From a virus, in the IMG/VR virus record IMGVR_UViG_3300025151_000240, positions 1 to 26,965 of that record: a DNA stretch of 26,965 nt, one strand, 5' to 3'. Position 1 is the stretch's first letter; each line of letters begins with the position of its first letter. Below the pieces are notes generated by a model that saw nothing but the letters and a program-made list of their open reading frames with translations, did no database searches and was not told the DNA's origin. A program made the translations under genes and the position numbers. Positions 1 through 8,310 of the stretch are shown here, one piece after another.

Positions 1-446
1 GATTCGTTTTGTATTGAAACTGCTTTTCTAAATTTGTCCATGTTTATATTACCCCCAATAGACTCTACTAATTCTTTTACTAACTCGTAGTTAATCATTT
101 CGTCTATCGAAGAAGCTTCATCGATTGTATTTTCATCTTCGATCATCTCGTCGATCATACATCCGATTTCAAACAGAGGGTTATACTTTGGAGATACCAT
201 AGGTAAGTCTAAAGGTACTTTTAAACCGTTATACTCTCCGTATTCTCCTATATCTGTTGTTTCTAAAAGTTCTTTATCGGTTTCATCTAACTCAATAGCT
301 TCGTCTCTAAGAGCTTCTCTTGCTTCTTTGAATAGTTGTATAAAGGCATCCGAATTGTAACGGTAGACATGCTCGTGTAAAGAGAGCTTATTGTCTACGT
401 GGTACTTTAATGATGGGTATCCGATAATGTCTTTTAGTTTAATCAT
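1..446 (-). CDS. Acidic phage protein of unknown function, cut by window edge
   Basis: An open frame starts at the ATG at 446-444 and runs off the left end without a stop, giving about 148 residues. The N-terminus reads MIKLKDIIGYPSL, and the rest is rich in Glu and Asp with several Met-rich acidic stretches (for example CMIDEMIEDENTIDEASSID). It begins 2 bases after the stop of the Cys-rich gene upstream, so it belongs to the same late operon. The MKLxDI-type start is shared with the next gene (MKLSDIILIE), a common look for small virion-associated proteins of T4-like marine phages. I do not recognise a catalytic motif. The C-terminal part is missing, so no function is assigned. Confidence 0.75.
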   Translation of the reverse strand, partial: MIKLKDIIGYPSLKYHVDNKLSLHEHVYRYNSDAFIQLFKEAREALRDEAIELDETDKELLETTDIGEYGEYNGLKVPLDLPMVSPKYNPLFEIGCMIDEMIEDENTIDEASSIDEMINYELVKELVESIGGNINMDKFRKAVSIQNE

Positions 447-448
447 AA

Positions 449-868
449 TTATTCTTTTTCTCCACGCTCTTGCCATTCTAAAGATACGGAATCTTTTTCA
501 ATTGGACCACCTTTTGCCCAAGTTCTGCAACTTCTAGCAGAGTGACATTTAAAATGATGCATCCAACAGTATCCTAATCTACCTTCTTTATCTGAAGTAA
601 CACCAGGCATACATTCATCCATTCTTGGTGATATATCGAAAGCTACACAATTGCTACAGTTAGATAGTCTAGCTGCTTTTTCTGTAGTATTCCAATACTT
701 AGCAATGTCTTTCCAATAACTACCAGGCTCACTTACATTAAGTGGTCCGTACTGAATATGTTCTGCTTTTATAGAAGCATCTCTATTCTTTGTATTCAGC
801 ATCAAGTTTTGAGTAGCTGCTGGACAAGAGTCGTTTTTTTCTATTAATATTATATCGCTTAATTTCAT
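449..868 (-). CDS. Cys-rich protein, possible HiPIP-like iron-sulfur protein
   Basis: This is a 139-residue protein. Its second half has cysteines spaced C-x2-C-x11-C-x14-C (CSNCVAF, DEC, GYC), followed by the segment HFKCHSARSCRTWAKGGP. The C-x2-C ... C ... G-[WY]-C order resembles high-potential [4Fe-4S] ferredoxins, which carry C-x2-C, then C, then GWC. HiPIPs are normally exported electron carriers, and this protein has no signal peptide, so a structural zinc or iron-sulfur site is an equally good reading. Its ATG overlaps the stop of the GIY-YIG gene (ATGA), indicating translational coupling. The Cys pattern is seen directly; iron-sulfur binding is inference. Confidence 0.7.
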   Translation of the reverse strand: MKLSDIILIEKNDSCPAATQNLMLNTKNRDASIKAEHIQYGPLNVSEPGSYWKDIAKYWNTTEKAARLSNCSNCVAFDISPRMDECMPGVTSDKEGRLGYCWMHHFKCHSARSCRTWAKGGPIEKDSVSLEWQERGEKE

Positions 869-1341
869 AAATTGAAATCTTTACTATAAAATTTTCCTAG
901 AATATTATCGTTTATATAATTATTACGAGTATCTAGTACTTCATTTATAAATAGGTGCTTACATTCAAAATACGTAAGTTGCTTTTTATTACTAACATAC
1001 TGTAAAATTCTTCTTTCAAATTGTTCTACTGGATGATTAGCAATTAGTTTTTTAATAGTATCATGAGAGCCGTAATAATCTTGCCAATCAGATTCAGTTA
1101 TTACTTTTTGCTTAAGAGGTACTCTTCCTCCAATCCCTTTAGATTTTCTCTCTTCTCTTAATGCTTGAAGAGCTCTTTTTCCAAGTCTTTTATTTCTTTC
1201 AAAATAAAGTACTTTTTTACCTATATACTTCAAGCCGGAAGGTTTGTGTAGTACTTCATATATAAAGCCGTAAGTACCTTCAGGCATATCTGATATTTCG
1301 TTTACGATTTTTCCGTCGTAAATCCAGCATGGATTTGTCAT
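865..1341 (-). CDS. Seg-like GIY-YIG endonuclease
   Basis: A 158-residue protein with a GIY-YIG nuclease N-terminus: GFIYEV at residues 25-30 and KYIGKK at 38-43 form the two core strands. It continues with ESDWQDYYGSH (83-93), ERRILQ (109-114) and TYFECKHLF (123-131). This layout (GFIY...YIGKK...ESDWxxYYGS...E) is that of the Seg-type and related GIY-YIG proteins common in T4-like phages, which cut DNA and can act as freestanding homing endonucleases. The Glu at 126 is a candidate metal ligand. It sits inside the late operon between the Hint-domain protein (2-base gap) and the Cys-rich gene (4-base overlap). Homing activity is inference; the fold call is fairly firm. Confidence 0.85.
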   Translation of the reverse strand: MTNPCWIYDGKIVNEISDMPEGTYGFIYEVLHKPSGLKYIGKKVLYFERNKRLGKRALQALREERKSKGIGGRVPLKQKVITESDWQDYYGSHDTIKKLIANHPVEQFERRILQYVSNKKQLTYFECKHLFINEVLDTRNNYINDNILGKFYSKDFNL

Positions 1342-1343
1342 AA

Positions 1344-2417
1344 TTAAAATTTATACAAGGCTACAGAATCTACTAAAATTTTATTTGCATAAAAATTATC
1401 ATTTTTAGTGTAGATAGTATAGTTTGGTTGATTACCTTCTATCTTTTCTATAGTGTTAACTGTTTCTAAACTACCGTTATGGGTTATCATCTCATCACCA
1501 ATCTTAAGCCCAGCTACTTTCATTTTATAATTTTCTAAAGTAGCAATAGGATCTATTGAGGCTAGTTCACCATTTTTTAAGTACACTGGGTGTTCAGAGG
1601 TCATTATAAGGTTATTTATTTTATAATCATTATTTCTTATTACTTTCACTGTACCGAGAATAGGTTGAATCTCTTTTTGTTTAGTATGTAAGTTATAGGT
1701 ATCTACTTTATCCCCAACCTTAAGCTTACTTATATGCATTTCTCCCATTGGGGTACTTATAAGCATACTGTCGTGAACACAACATATATCACATCCACCT
1801 CCACTTCCTATTCCACTTCCTACAGAACCAGAATGTGGGTAACCTTGGAACTGTAATGAAGAGGATACCTGAGTACTAGGGTCAGTAATTGTTCCTGTAA
1901 TCGATTCATCGAATCCCCAAGGTATAGAAGCAGAAATAAAATCATTGAAGGTACTTCCAGAAAAAGTCATATATTGATCTCCTACTGATTGTGATACTGC
2001 TCCTTCTATAGAGCTGTAATGTTTAGAACCTGTTTTGTACATGTAGAAATTACCAGCATAATAATCAACATAAGGAATAGAACCTGTAACAGAAAAACTT
2101 CCAATACCTAAACATGCAATTTTATCAGTAATCTCTCCGTCTGCAGCTATTTTAAATACGTATGTAGGCGCACCGCTGTCTCCTACTGCTCTAAATCCAT
2201 AATATTCATTTTCTCCGTCCCATTCAGTAGTGATATTAGCGTCAGTAAAAGCGTGATCTCCTAGGCTTATTTGTGACGGAGTTGCATAAAGTGGGTTATC
2301 TATATAGATACGAAGTGCAGTTCCGAACTCTGTGGTAAGATTACAGGCTGTAATAGGGTTGGTAAGCCCTCCTCCCTCAATTCTGTTTACTTCAAATTCC
2401 GACGAGAATGATGGCAT
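1344..2417 (-). CDS. Tail-surface protein with C-terminal Hint (intein/hedgehog-like) domain
   Basis: This 357-residue protein has two parts. Residues 1 to about 195 are a Ser/Gly/Thr-rich beta-type virion region in the style of its neighbours. A flexible SGSVGSGIGSGGG linker follows, then a Hint domain from about residue 209: CDICCVHDSMLISTP, the block A continuation KLKVGDKV (231-238), the block B TSEHPVYL (273-280) and a second KIGDEMITH (305-313). C213 (or C212) is in the place of the splicing nucleophile. The C-terminus ends ANKILVDSVALYKF and lacks the His-Asn and downstream nucleophile of true inteins. Hint domains catalyse N-S acyl shifts, and without the Asn the expected outcome is N-terminal cleavage or ester transfer rather than splicing. 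It lies directly downstream of the fibre gene. Confidence 0.85.
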   Translation of the reverse strand: MPSFSSEFEVNRIEGGGLTNPITACNLTTEFGTALRIYIDNPLYATPSQISLGDHAFTDANITTEWDGENEYYGFRAVGDSGAPTYVFKIAADGEITDKIACLGIGSFSVTGSIPYVDYYAGNFYMYKTGSKHYSSIEGAVSQSVGDQYMTFSGSTFNDFISASIPWGFDESITGTITDPSTQVSSSLQFQGYPHSGSVGSGIGSGGGCDICCVHDSMLISTPMGEMHISKLKVGDKVDTYNLHTKQKEIQPILGTVKVIRNNDYKINNLIMTSEHPVYLKNGELASIDPIATLENYKMKVAGLKIGDEMITHNGSLETVNTIEKIEGNQPNYTIYTKNDNFYANKILVDSVALYKF

Positions 2418-2423
2418 GACTTA

Positions 2424-5400
2424 TTATTTTAATTTTTCTTCTATATCAGATAATCTTTTGTCGAGTTCTAAAATAGCTTTGTGTATGTGAGCTACGATCG
2501 GTTTAGTGTTCATTCCTAAATACCCATCCTGTCTTACATGAACTGCATATGGTAATGGTTCTTGAACCTCTTGTGCTATAAATCCAGCATCTTTTTCACC
2601 TTGTAGTTCATATTCATAAGATACGAATTTTTTTAACGTTTCCAAACCTTCTTTTATAGGGGTAATATTTTCTTTTAACTCTCTATCAGAAGTTGTAATA
2701 AAGTTATTAGCAGTAACGTTACCTGTAAATAATCCATGAGATCCTGAAACGTTACCAGTTGTATAGAGGCCGCCTGAAGATTCAAATACACCTCCTAGAG
2801 AGCCTGTAAAGTAATAGCTGAATCTTGTATGTATACCGCCATTTCCATCATAGTCTCTTAAAAATAACGTTTGTGTTGGGTCCCCTTGAAAGTCAAAATA
2901 AAAGTCGTTATTGTTAGAGTGTAGCCTTAGTCCTTTGTCAGCAGTAGCAGCTGAGATTTCGTTTCCTAAAAATAAGTTAGCTTGACCTGATTGACCTACA
3001 ACAAGTCCTTGTACACCTGTAGCAGTTGTCATTCTTAAGTTATTAGACCCTGAAATCGTATCAGCATCAGTAAATATTGCTATCTGTTGATTTGCTGGTG
3101 TCCCTGTTTTATTTACATATCCAGATAGTCTAGATGTTACGTGATCATATACTGCGTTTCCGTTTGGAATATCAGTTGATCCATTAGTAACAGATGTTGT
3201 AGAATTCTTATTGTATATAGTTCCTAGTCCTAAATCAGATCTTACTTCAGAATAGCTTCTACCTTGTAGTCCATTAGCAGTAAATTTAGCGTAATCGTTA
3301 TCAGCTGCATCAGCATCGTCGACCTCTAATAAATTATCATTAGCGATTCCTATTGCTTGGTGAGCTAGAACGTTAGTTCCAATTACTAAGCCTAAGTCAG
3401 ATCTTACTTGTGAATAACTTCTACCCTCTAATCCATTGGCAGTAAATTTAGCATAATCATTATCAGCTGCATCAGCATCATCTACCTCAAGCAAGTTATC
3501 ATCAGCAATACCTATTGTTTGCTGTGCTAGAACATCTGTTCCGATTTCTAGATCTAATGCTGCTCTCATTTCAGCTGCAGTAAGAGCTTTTAAAGTATCA
3601 CCATCGTGGAATCTAGCAAATTCATTTGCATTTACAGTACCTGTTGTATTTACAAATCCACTTACGTCTATATCAACCTTAGAAGCAGAGATTACATACC
3701 CTTCCCAGTAGGCGTTACTAATTTGATAGCCATGCATATCTAATCCTCCGCTTATAGCGACAGAACCAGTAAACTCATGCTTATCGGTTGATTGGTCTCC
3801 AAATGTATTTGAGCCGGTGGTAAGTAGAATAGATGAGCTTACAATATCAGAATGTAGATATGAAAAAGAAGCTGAAGTCGCAGTAAATGTGCTTGCTGTT
3901 ATATGCCCAAGAACGTTTAATCCTGCAAATGTAGGTGTGTCGGATGTACCTATTGGTAAATCAACAAAAGTATTAAAAGCAGAGCCTATTCCTGTAAAGG
4001 TTAGACGTCCGTTAGATGTAGTATATCCAACATTTGAAACATAGTTATTGTCATTGTTGTCATCTATAGCTATCGAATGAGTTGCTATATAAGTATATAG
4101 TTTTATAGTATCTCCATGTATAGAGCTAGAGCGGTAGTTAAGATCAGCTGAGTCTGCTTTTACAGCATGTGAAGCTGAGGTAGCAGTAGTTGCACTATTA
4201 GCTACGTGAGCTAGGTCAGCAAATTCTGCATGAGATGCAGATGCTACTTCAGTTAAAGATATGTCTACTTCAGCATCTGGTGCTCCATTAATTCTAGATA
4301 ATGTAAGAGTGTTTCCTGAGTATGATACACCGTCGAAGCCATTAAAACAAGTTATTATATCAAATGAACCGCTGATTATATTACCTGCTAAGTCGGCATA
4401 TTCTGCATGTGAAGCAGAAGGTGTGCTATCAGCTAGGTCTGCAAATTCGGCATGTGAGGCTGTATCAACAGAGGTAATAGATATACCGCCATCAAAAGCT
4501 GACCCTACTCCTGTAAATGTTATATCATGTCCATTGGTTACTTGTACATTTGAAATATAGTCTCTTTGGTTTGCATCATCTATAGCTAAAGAATGAGTTG
4601 CTGTTCCTGTAAATAGTTTTATAGTATCTCCACTAATCGAAGAAGAGTTATAGTATGAACTTGTAACAGAATTTATTGCTTCGAATCTAACGTTACCTGA
4701 ACCGGACACTTCTGTTTTCAGAGCATAAGAAGAAGTAGCAGCTTCTATAGTATTTAACCTTAATTTAACTGAACCTGATTCTAATAGTAAACCATCAACT
4801 CTATCATCTGTTCCTCCACCAACAACGTAATCCAAATTAAGACCATTTTCTGTATGTAGTCTTAACGTATCAGCATTTGTTTTAGATCCAGAAATAATAC
4901 TATTATTAATTCCTGCACCTAGGTTAGTTCTAATAGCTGATTTAGATGCCGATGAAATCGAAGAAGCATTTTCAAAATAAGTTATAATAGAGGAAGCTGA
5001 GTGTATTCCTGCTGCTAAATCTACTATAGCGGCAGCAGATAGAGAGCCTGATATATCTGTTGCAATTTGAGCTGAAGATGATAGTACTCCATATCCAGAA
5101 GAGGATAAAAAGCCATACTCTGTAATTTGAGCTGAAGAGGATATCACACCGCCTGGTAGTGAGCCAGTTGCTACTGTCACGGTAAAGCTAGAAGCATCTC
5201 CTTTTACAAACGTTAGTACGTTGTTTTCTGCACTAGCACCAGTTACTGCATTACCTACAAATGATGCTGTTTCAGATAATACTTCAGTTACTATTTCATG
5301 AGAAGAAGATAGTGCGTAAGAAGCTGTAACAGCATAAGAGGAGCTTGCAACGTTGTTAATGGTAAAGGTATGAGTTTTGTCTGCTATACTTCCTGTAGAG

Positions 5401-5546
5401 GTAAAAGCAAATAATGAAACAGTAGGGCCAGAAACTGAGGATGATTGAAATGCTTGAGATGCACTTACTTGTAGATCAGAGAAGTTATTATCTACTTCAT
5501 CATACGACATTGATCTTCCTAATCTAAGTCTTAAATTTATTGCCAT
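2424..5546 (-). CDS. Long tail fibre with S74 intramolecular chaperone domain
   Basis: A 1040-residue protein. The N-terminus (LRLRLGRSMSYDEVDNNF) resembles the fibre-attachment start of many phage fibres. The long Ser/Ala/Thr-rich shaft carries degenerate copies of SASHAEFADLA and a tandem pair of 54-residue repeats (3225-3386 and 3387-3548). The last ~88 residues, from SDRELKENI at about residue 953 through GFIAQEV to a terminal helix (LDKRLSDIEEKLK), match the peptidase S74 chaperone. In that family the domain trimerises the fibre and then cuts itself off just before the conserved Ser, using a Ser-Lys pair. The role is receptor recognition at the virion surface. Six bases separate it from the Hint gene. 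The receptor is unknown. Confidence 0.92.
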   Translation of the reverse strand: MAINLRLRLGRSMSYDEVDNNFSDLQVSASQAFQSSSVSGPTVSLFAFTSTGSIADKTHTFTINNVASSSYAVTASYALSSSHEIVTEVLSETASFVGNAVTGASAENNVLTFVKGDASSFTVTVATGSLPGGVISSSAQITEYGFLSSSGYGVLSSSAQIATDISGSLSAAAIVDLAAGIHSASSIITYFENASSISSASKSAIRTNLGAGINNSIISGSKTNADTLRLHTENGLNLDYVVGGGTDDRVDGLLLESGSVKLRLNTIEAATSSYALKTEVSGSGNVRFEAINSVTSSYYNSSSISGDTIKLFTGTATHSLAIDDANQRDYISNVQVTNGHDITFTGVGSAFDGGISITSVDTASHAEFADLADSTPSASHAEYADLAGNIISGSFDIITCFNGFDGVSYSGNTLTLSRINGAPDAEVDISLTEVASASHAEFADLAHVANSATTATSASHAVKADSADLNYRSSSIHGDTIKLYTYIATHSIAIDDNNDNNYVSNVGYTTSNGRLTFTGIGSAFNTFVDLPIGTSDTPTFAGLNVLGHITASTFTATSASFSYLHSDIVSSSILLTTGSNTFGDQSTDKHEFTGSVAISGGLDMHGYQISNAYWEGYVISASKVDIDVSGFVNTTGTVNANEFARFHDGDTLKALTAAEMRAALDLEIGTDVLAQQTIGIADDNLLEVDDADAADNDYAKFTANGLEGRSYSQVRSDLGLVIGTNVLAHQAIGIANDNLLEVDDADAADNDYAKFTANGLQGRSYSEVRSDLGLGTIYNKNSTTSVTNGSTDIPNGNAVYDHVTSRLSGYVNKTGTPANQQIAIFTDADTISGSNNLRMTTATGVQGLVVGQSGQANLFLGNEISAATADKGLRLHSNNNDFYFDFQGDPTQTLFLRDYDGNGGIHTRFSYYFTGSLGGVFESSGGLYTTGNVSGSHGLFTGNVTANNFITTSDRELKENITPIKEGLETLKKFVSYEYELQGEKDAGFIAQEVQEPLPYAVHVRQDGYLGMNTKPIVAHIHKAILELDKRLSDIEEKLK
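3225..3548 (-). repeat. Two tandem 162-base (54-residue) repeats in the fibre shaft
   Basis: Two adjacent in-frame units each encode a 54-residue module. Each begins IGT(D/N)VLA, contains the identical stretch NLLEVDDADAADNDYAKF and ends with RSYS(Q/E)VRSDLGL. The units differ at only a few residues and at several synonymous bases, so the duplication is not brand new. Copy-number change by recombination could alter fibre length. Confidence 0.9.
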
Positions 5547-5547
5547 T

Positions 5548-6588
5548 TTATATATCTAATTTTACCTGTATAGTTAATTCTGTGTCTGCTGGTTTTTGTA
5601 GCGGTTGACTTAGTTTTCCTATAGCTATTAATTCGTTTGCATCATTATATAATCCTACAGAAGTAATGTATGGTTGAAATGCAGAACCAGTTACATTATT
5701 TTTTAATCTGTTGTTACTTCCGGTTAAAGCAGTTGGATTAAGAGTATGGTTGAATTCATAATCTGATACTTTAACGTGGTAGTTATATGTATAAATAGGT
5801 TGATTAGATTTCCATCGTATAACATCTAATCTTGGATCATTAATATAGTATGTAGCCACGTCTACGTCAGTAAGTATTATTATACCGTGACTGTATATTA
5901 TGTTTCCAATAAATGAATGGTTAGTTTCAATTAATTTTAAATTACCTTCTCCGTCGTCGACTATAGCTTCTAATCCTCCTAAGTATCCATCTGTTCCTAT
6001 ATCTGCTACAGCTTCAATATAACCCACCTCTACATATTCATCTGTTACATAAGGTTCTCTAATAATTGAAGTGTTAAAGCGAGGAATAATTTTAAAAGTT
6101 CCTGGTTCTATATGTGTGCCTATAATATCTCTTGGTAGAGAATAAACAAGTGCTCTATTTCCTAAAGTTCTTGAACCTGACTGGTTATTGCTTAAATCTT
6201 CTATAAAAGATAAAGACGATTGTTCATAGTTGTCAAATAATTTACCAGAAGAGGTAGAGTTTGTAGTTACACTTGAACCGGACAATGCCTGAGTATAGAA
6301 GCTTGGTTCTATTATTGAACCGTTGGTATTATTGTAATTAGAATAATAAAGTTGATTTATACTTCTGTAAGTAAGTTTTCTAAGTTGATTACCATTAAAG
6401 TCTATAGATACACCTGGTGAGTAGTTTCTATCGTTGTCCACAGATTCGTTAACTACTGAACTAGTAAAAGCTTCTAATACAGTTATACCGTAGTTATTAA
6501 GGTTACTACCGGTAACTGCCCAGTCTTTTTTAGCTACATACGTGGTGACAAACGCATCTGTCGATTTTAATTTTTTGAACGCACTCAT
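5548..6588 (-). CDS. Tail-surface structural protein, paralogue of the adjacent gene
   Basis: A 346-residue virion-type protein rich in Ser, Thr, Asn and Tyr, with no catalytic motif. Its C-terminal ~100 residues align with those of the next gene upstream. The shared track runs from a (F/L)N(H/Y)(T/S)xNPxxxTGS region through YITSVGLYNDANELIAIGKL to a final QPLQK...TELTIQVKLDI. The pair therefore arose by duplication. It lies one base from the fibre gene and three bases from its paralogue. A baseplate-periphery or fibre-connector role is inferred from position only. Confidence 0.85.
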   Translation of the reverse strand: MSAFKKLKSTDAFVTTYVAKKDWAVTGSNLNNYGITVLEAFTSSVVNESVDNDRNYSPGVSIDFNGNQLRKLTYRSINQLYYSNYNNTNGSIIEPSFYTQALSGSSVTTNSTSSGKLFDNYEQSSLSFIEDLSNNQSGSRTLGNRALVYSLPRDIIGTHIEPGTFKIIPRFNTSIIREPYVTDEYVEVGYIEAVADIGTDGYLGGLEAIVDDGEGNLKLIETNHSFIGNIIYSHGIIILTDVDVATYYINDPRLDVIRWKSNQPIYTYNYHVKVSDYEFNHTLNPTALTGSNNRLKNNVTGSAFQPYITSVGLYNDANELIAIGKLSQPLQKPADTELTIQVKLDI

Positions 6589-6591
6589 TCA

Positions 6592-7599
6592 TTAATAATC
6601 AAGTTTGATTCTAATAAGAGCCTCTTTTGTAAAATCTTTTTGTAATGGAGTAGATAGTTTAGCTACTGCTAAAAGATCATTATTATCGTTATACAATCCA
6701 ACTTGAGTTACATATGCTTGAGGATTATCAATCATTACACTATGTCTAAGTTCTCCTGATCCTGTAATATTAGATGGATTAGTAGAGTAGTTAAACTCAC
6801 TATTTCTTGCTCTTACAAAAACAAAATTTGAACTTAAAGTTTCATCAGATCTTAATCTAAAAGATCCGCCATCTTCAATAGCTTCTAATAAAGGCTTTAT
6901 GTTACTTCCGCCTGAATAGTTACTTGTTTCAACTAATGTAGCAGCTCCTTCTGAACCGCTTAAGTATCCTGAGCTGGAAATTAAATCTCCGTTTAATACT
7001 ATAGTACCAATGTCTGGGTATAATTTTCCGTATTCGTTAGTTGTTGATGTAACAGTTCCAGCTGCAGAACCAGAGTATATACTGTAAACTCTTCCTGCAT
7101 CTACAAAGGTATCGGTAGCTACATTTTTGCTGTTGTCTGTTAAATGTACAAATCCCTTTGAACCAGATAGAGTTAAAAATAAAGATCCTGGTAAGATTTT
7201 TTCTTTAAATCTTGATCTCTGTATAGATATAGCATAAATATTATCTGGGGTATTGACCGTACCTCCTTCTGTAAAAGTAAAATCTGTATCTTCGTCTCCG
7301 TTTATTAAAGTTCTAAACTGTCCATATACGGTAGAGCTATATGATTTTCCTGTTATACCTGAGTTGTATAGTTGAGAGCCTGAACCTAATCTATTTCCAT
7401 AAGCTATTGAAAACTGAATTTCTTGATTAGCTGTATCGGAGTTATATACTTGGTAGTAGTACTTACCGCTGTCAGCAGCTACTTGAGTACTTGAAGTATG
7501 GAAAGTAGTAAGCTCTACTACATTATTACTCCATGCAGGAGCTGTTATAGAATCTGCACTTACGACTACATCTTCTGAATCGAATCTTCTATATGACAT
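6592..7599 (-). CDS. Tail-surface structural protein, paralogue of the downstream gene
   Basis: A 335-residue protein beginning MSYRRFDSEDVVVSADS. It shares with its downstream neighbour the C-terminal block VTQVGLYNDNNDLLAVAKL, a PLQK motif and a closing strand ending in IKLDY. The N-terminal halves are more diverged, consistent with a conserved docking end and a variable outer part, although which end docks is unknown. No enzyme motif is seen. It sits 2 bases downstream of the 220-residue structural gene in the late operon. Confidence 0.85.
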   Translation of the reverse strand: MSYRRFDSEDVVVSADSITAPAWSNNVVELTTFHTSSTQVAADSGKYYYQVYNSDTANQEIQFSIAYGNRLGSGSQLYNSGITGKSYSSTVYGQFRTLINGDEDTDFTFTEGGTVNTPDNIYAISIQRSRFKEKILPGSLFLTLSGSKGFVHLTDNSKNVATDTFVDAGRVYSIYSGSAAGTVTSTTNEYGKLYPDIGTIVLNGDLISSSGYLSGSEGAATLVETSNYSGGSNIKPLLEAIEDGGSFRLRSDETLSSNFVFVRARNSEFNYSTNPSNITGSGELRHSVMIDNPQAYVTQVGLYNDNNDLLAVAKLSTPLQKDFTKEALIRIKLDY

Positions 7600-7601
7600 A
7601 A

Positions 7602-8264
7602 TTAATTATTTACTTTAGTTATAGTTACTGGGATTGTTACCCTTGCTCCACTATCTCTACCAATTAAAGTAACTGTAGTAGTAAGGTTAGTTTTGGATGC
7701 TCCAAATAAAGTATTTACTGTTGTAGCAGTTAAATTTATAGATGTTCCAATTACTGTTTTAGATACATTAGTACCTAACGTAGTAGTTGTGTTTAATCTT
7801 TCTGCTTCGTCAGTATTAATACCTACTCCTGTAAAGTTAGATAATACTCTTGCGTCCGCTATAGTTGCTGTATATCCTCCAGCTTCGAATGTTGAAGTTG
7901 CACCTAGGTAGTTTAATGTTTGAGGAGTAATTGCTAGAGAAGCTCCTTGTCTTAAACTTATTGATGCATACCCTGCTTCTAGTAAAGGTAGTTTAGATGT
8001 ACCTCTCGGTAGTGTAGCAAGTTTATATTTCATAACTTGATTTTCGTCAGGAAATGCTTCTAATAAAGGCATATTCTCTATAGCTTGTCCGTAGAAAGCA
8101 GAACCTGATGCATGATCAGGATTATATAGAGTGTAGTCTATCTCGTCATCAGCTAAAGCAAATTGTGTAATTTTGAAAGAGCCGTCTCCTCTAGCTAAAA
8201 GCTCTCTTCCTTTTTTTGTTAAAATTGCGTCGACTGTTACGACTGCATTATTTAAATATCCCAT
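7602..8264 (-). CDS. Tail structural protein of unknown role
   Basis: A 220-residue protein starting MGYLNNAVVTVDAILTKKGR. The next segment, GDGSFKITQFALADDEIDYTLY, is a block I recall as recurring in structural gene clusters of marine T4-like phages, but no biochemical role is known to me. The C-terminal half is a Thr/Val-rich beta-type region (ATTVNTLF, TTTVTLIGRDSGARVTIPVT). It is flanked by tail genes on both sides, and a 46-base gap, one of the few in the operon, precedes its start. It is probably a baseplate-proximal connector; that is inference from context. Confidence 0.8.
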   Translation of the reverse strand: MGYLNNAVVTVDAILTKKGRELLARGDGSFKITQFALADDEIDYTLYNPDHASGSAFYGQAIENMPLLEAFPDENQVMKYKLATLPRGTSKLPLLEAGYASISLRQGASLAITPQTLNYLGATSTFEAGGYTATIADARVLSNFTGVGINTDEAERLNTTTTLGTNVSKTVIGTSINLTATTVNTLFGASKTNLTTTVTLIGRDSGARVTIPVTITKVNN

Positions 8265-8310
8265 TGTTTATCTCTTTTTATATAAATATATTGTTTTATT
8301 GTTTTTCTTA

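Noticed and set aside
1344-2417. True intein in the structural protein
   Set aside because: There is no C-extein and no terminal His-Asn, so protein splicing is not expected; a Hint autoprocessing domain fits better.
3817-4560. Plus-strand frames within the fibre gene
   Set aside because: Antisense shadows of the repetitive Ser/Ala-rich fibre sequence, without start signals.
8281-8288. TATAAATA on the plus strand in the gap at 8265-8310
   Set aside because: It points away from the minus-strand genes around it, and this octamer is expected several times by chance in such A/T-rich DNA.
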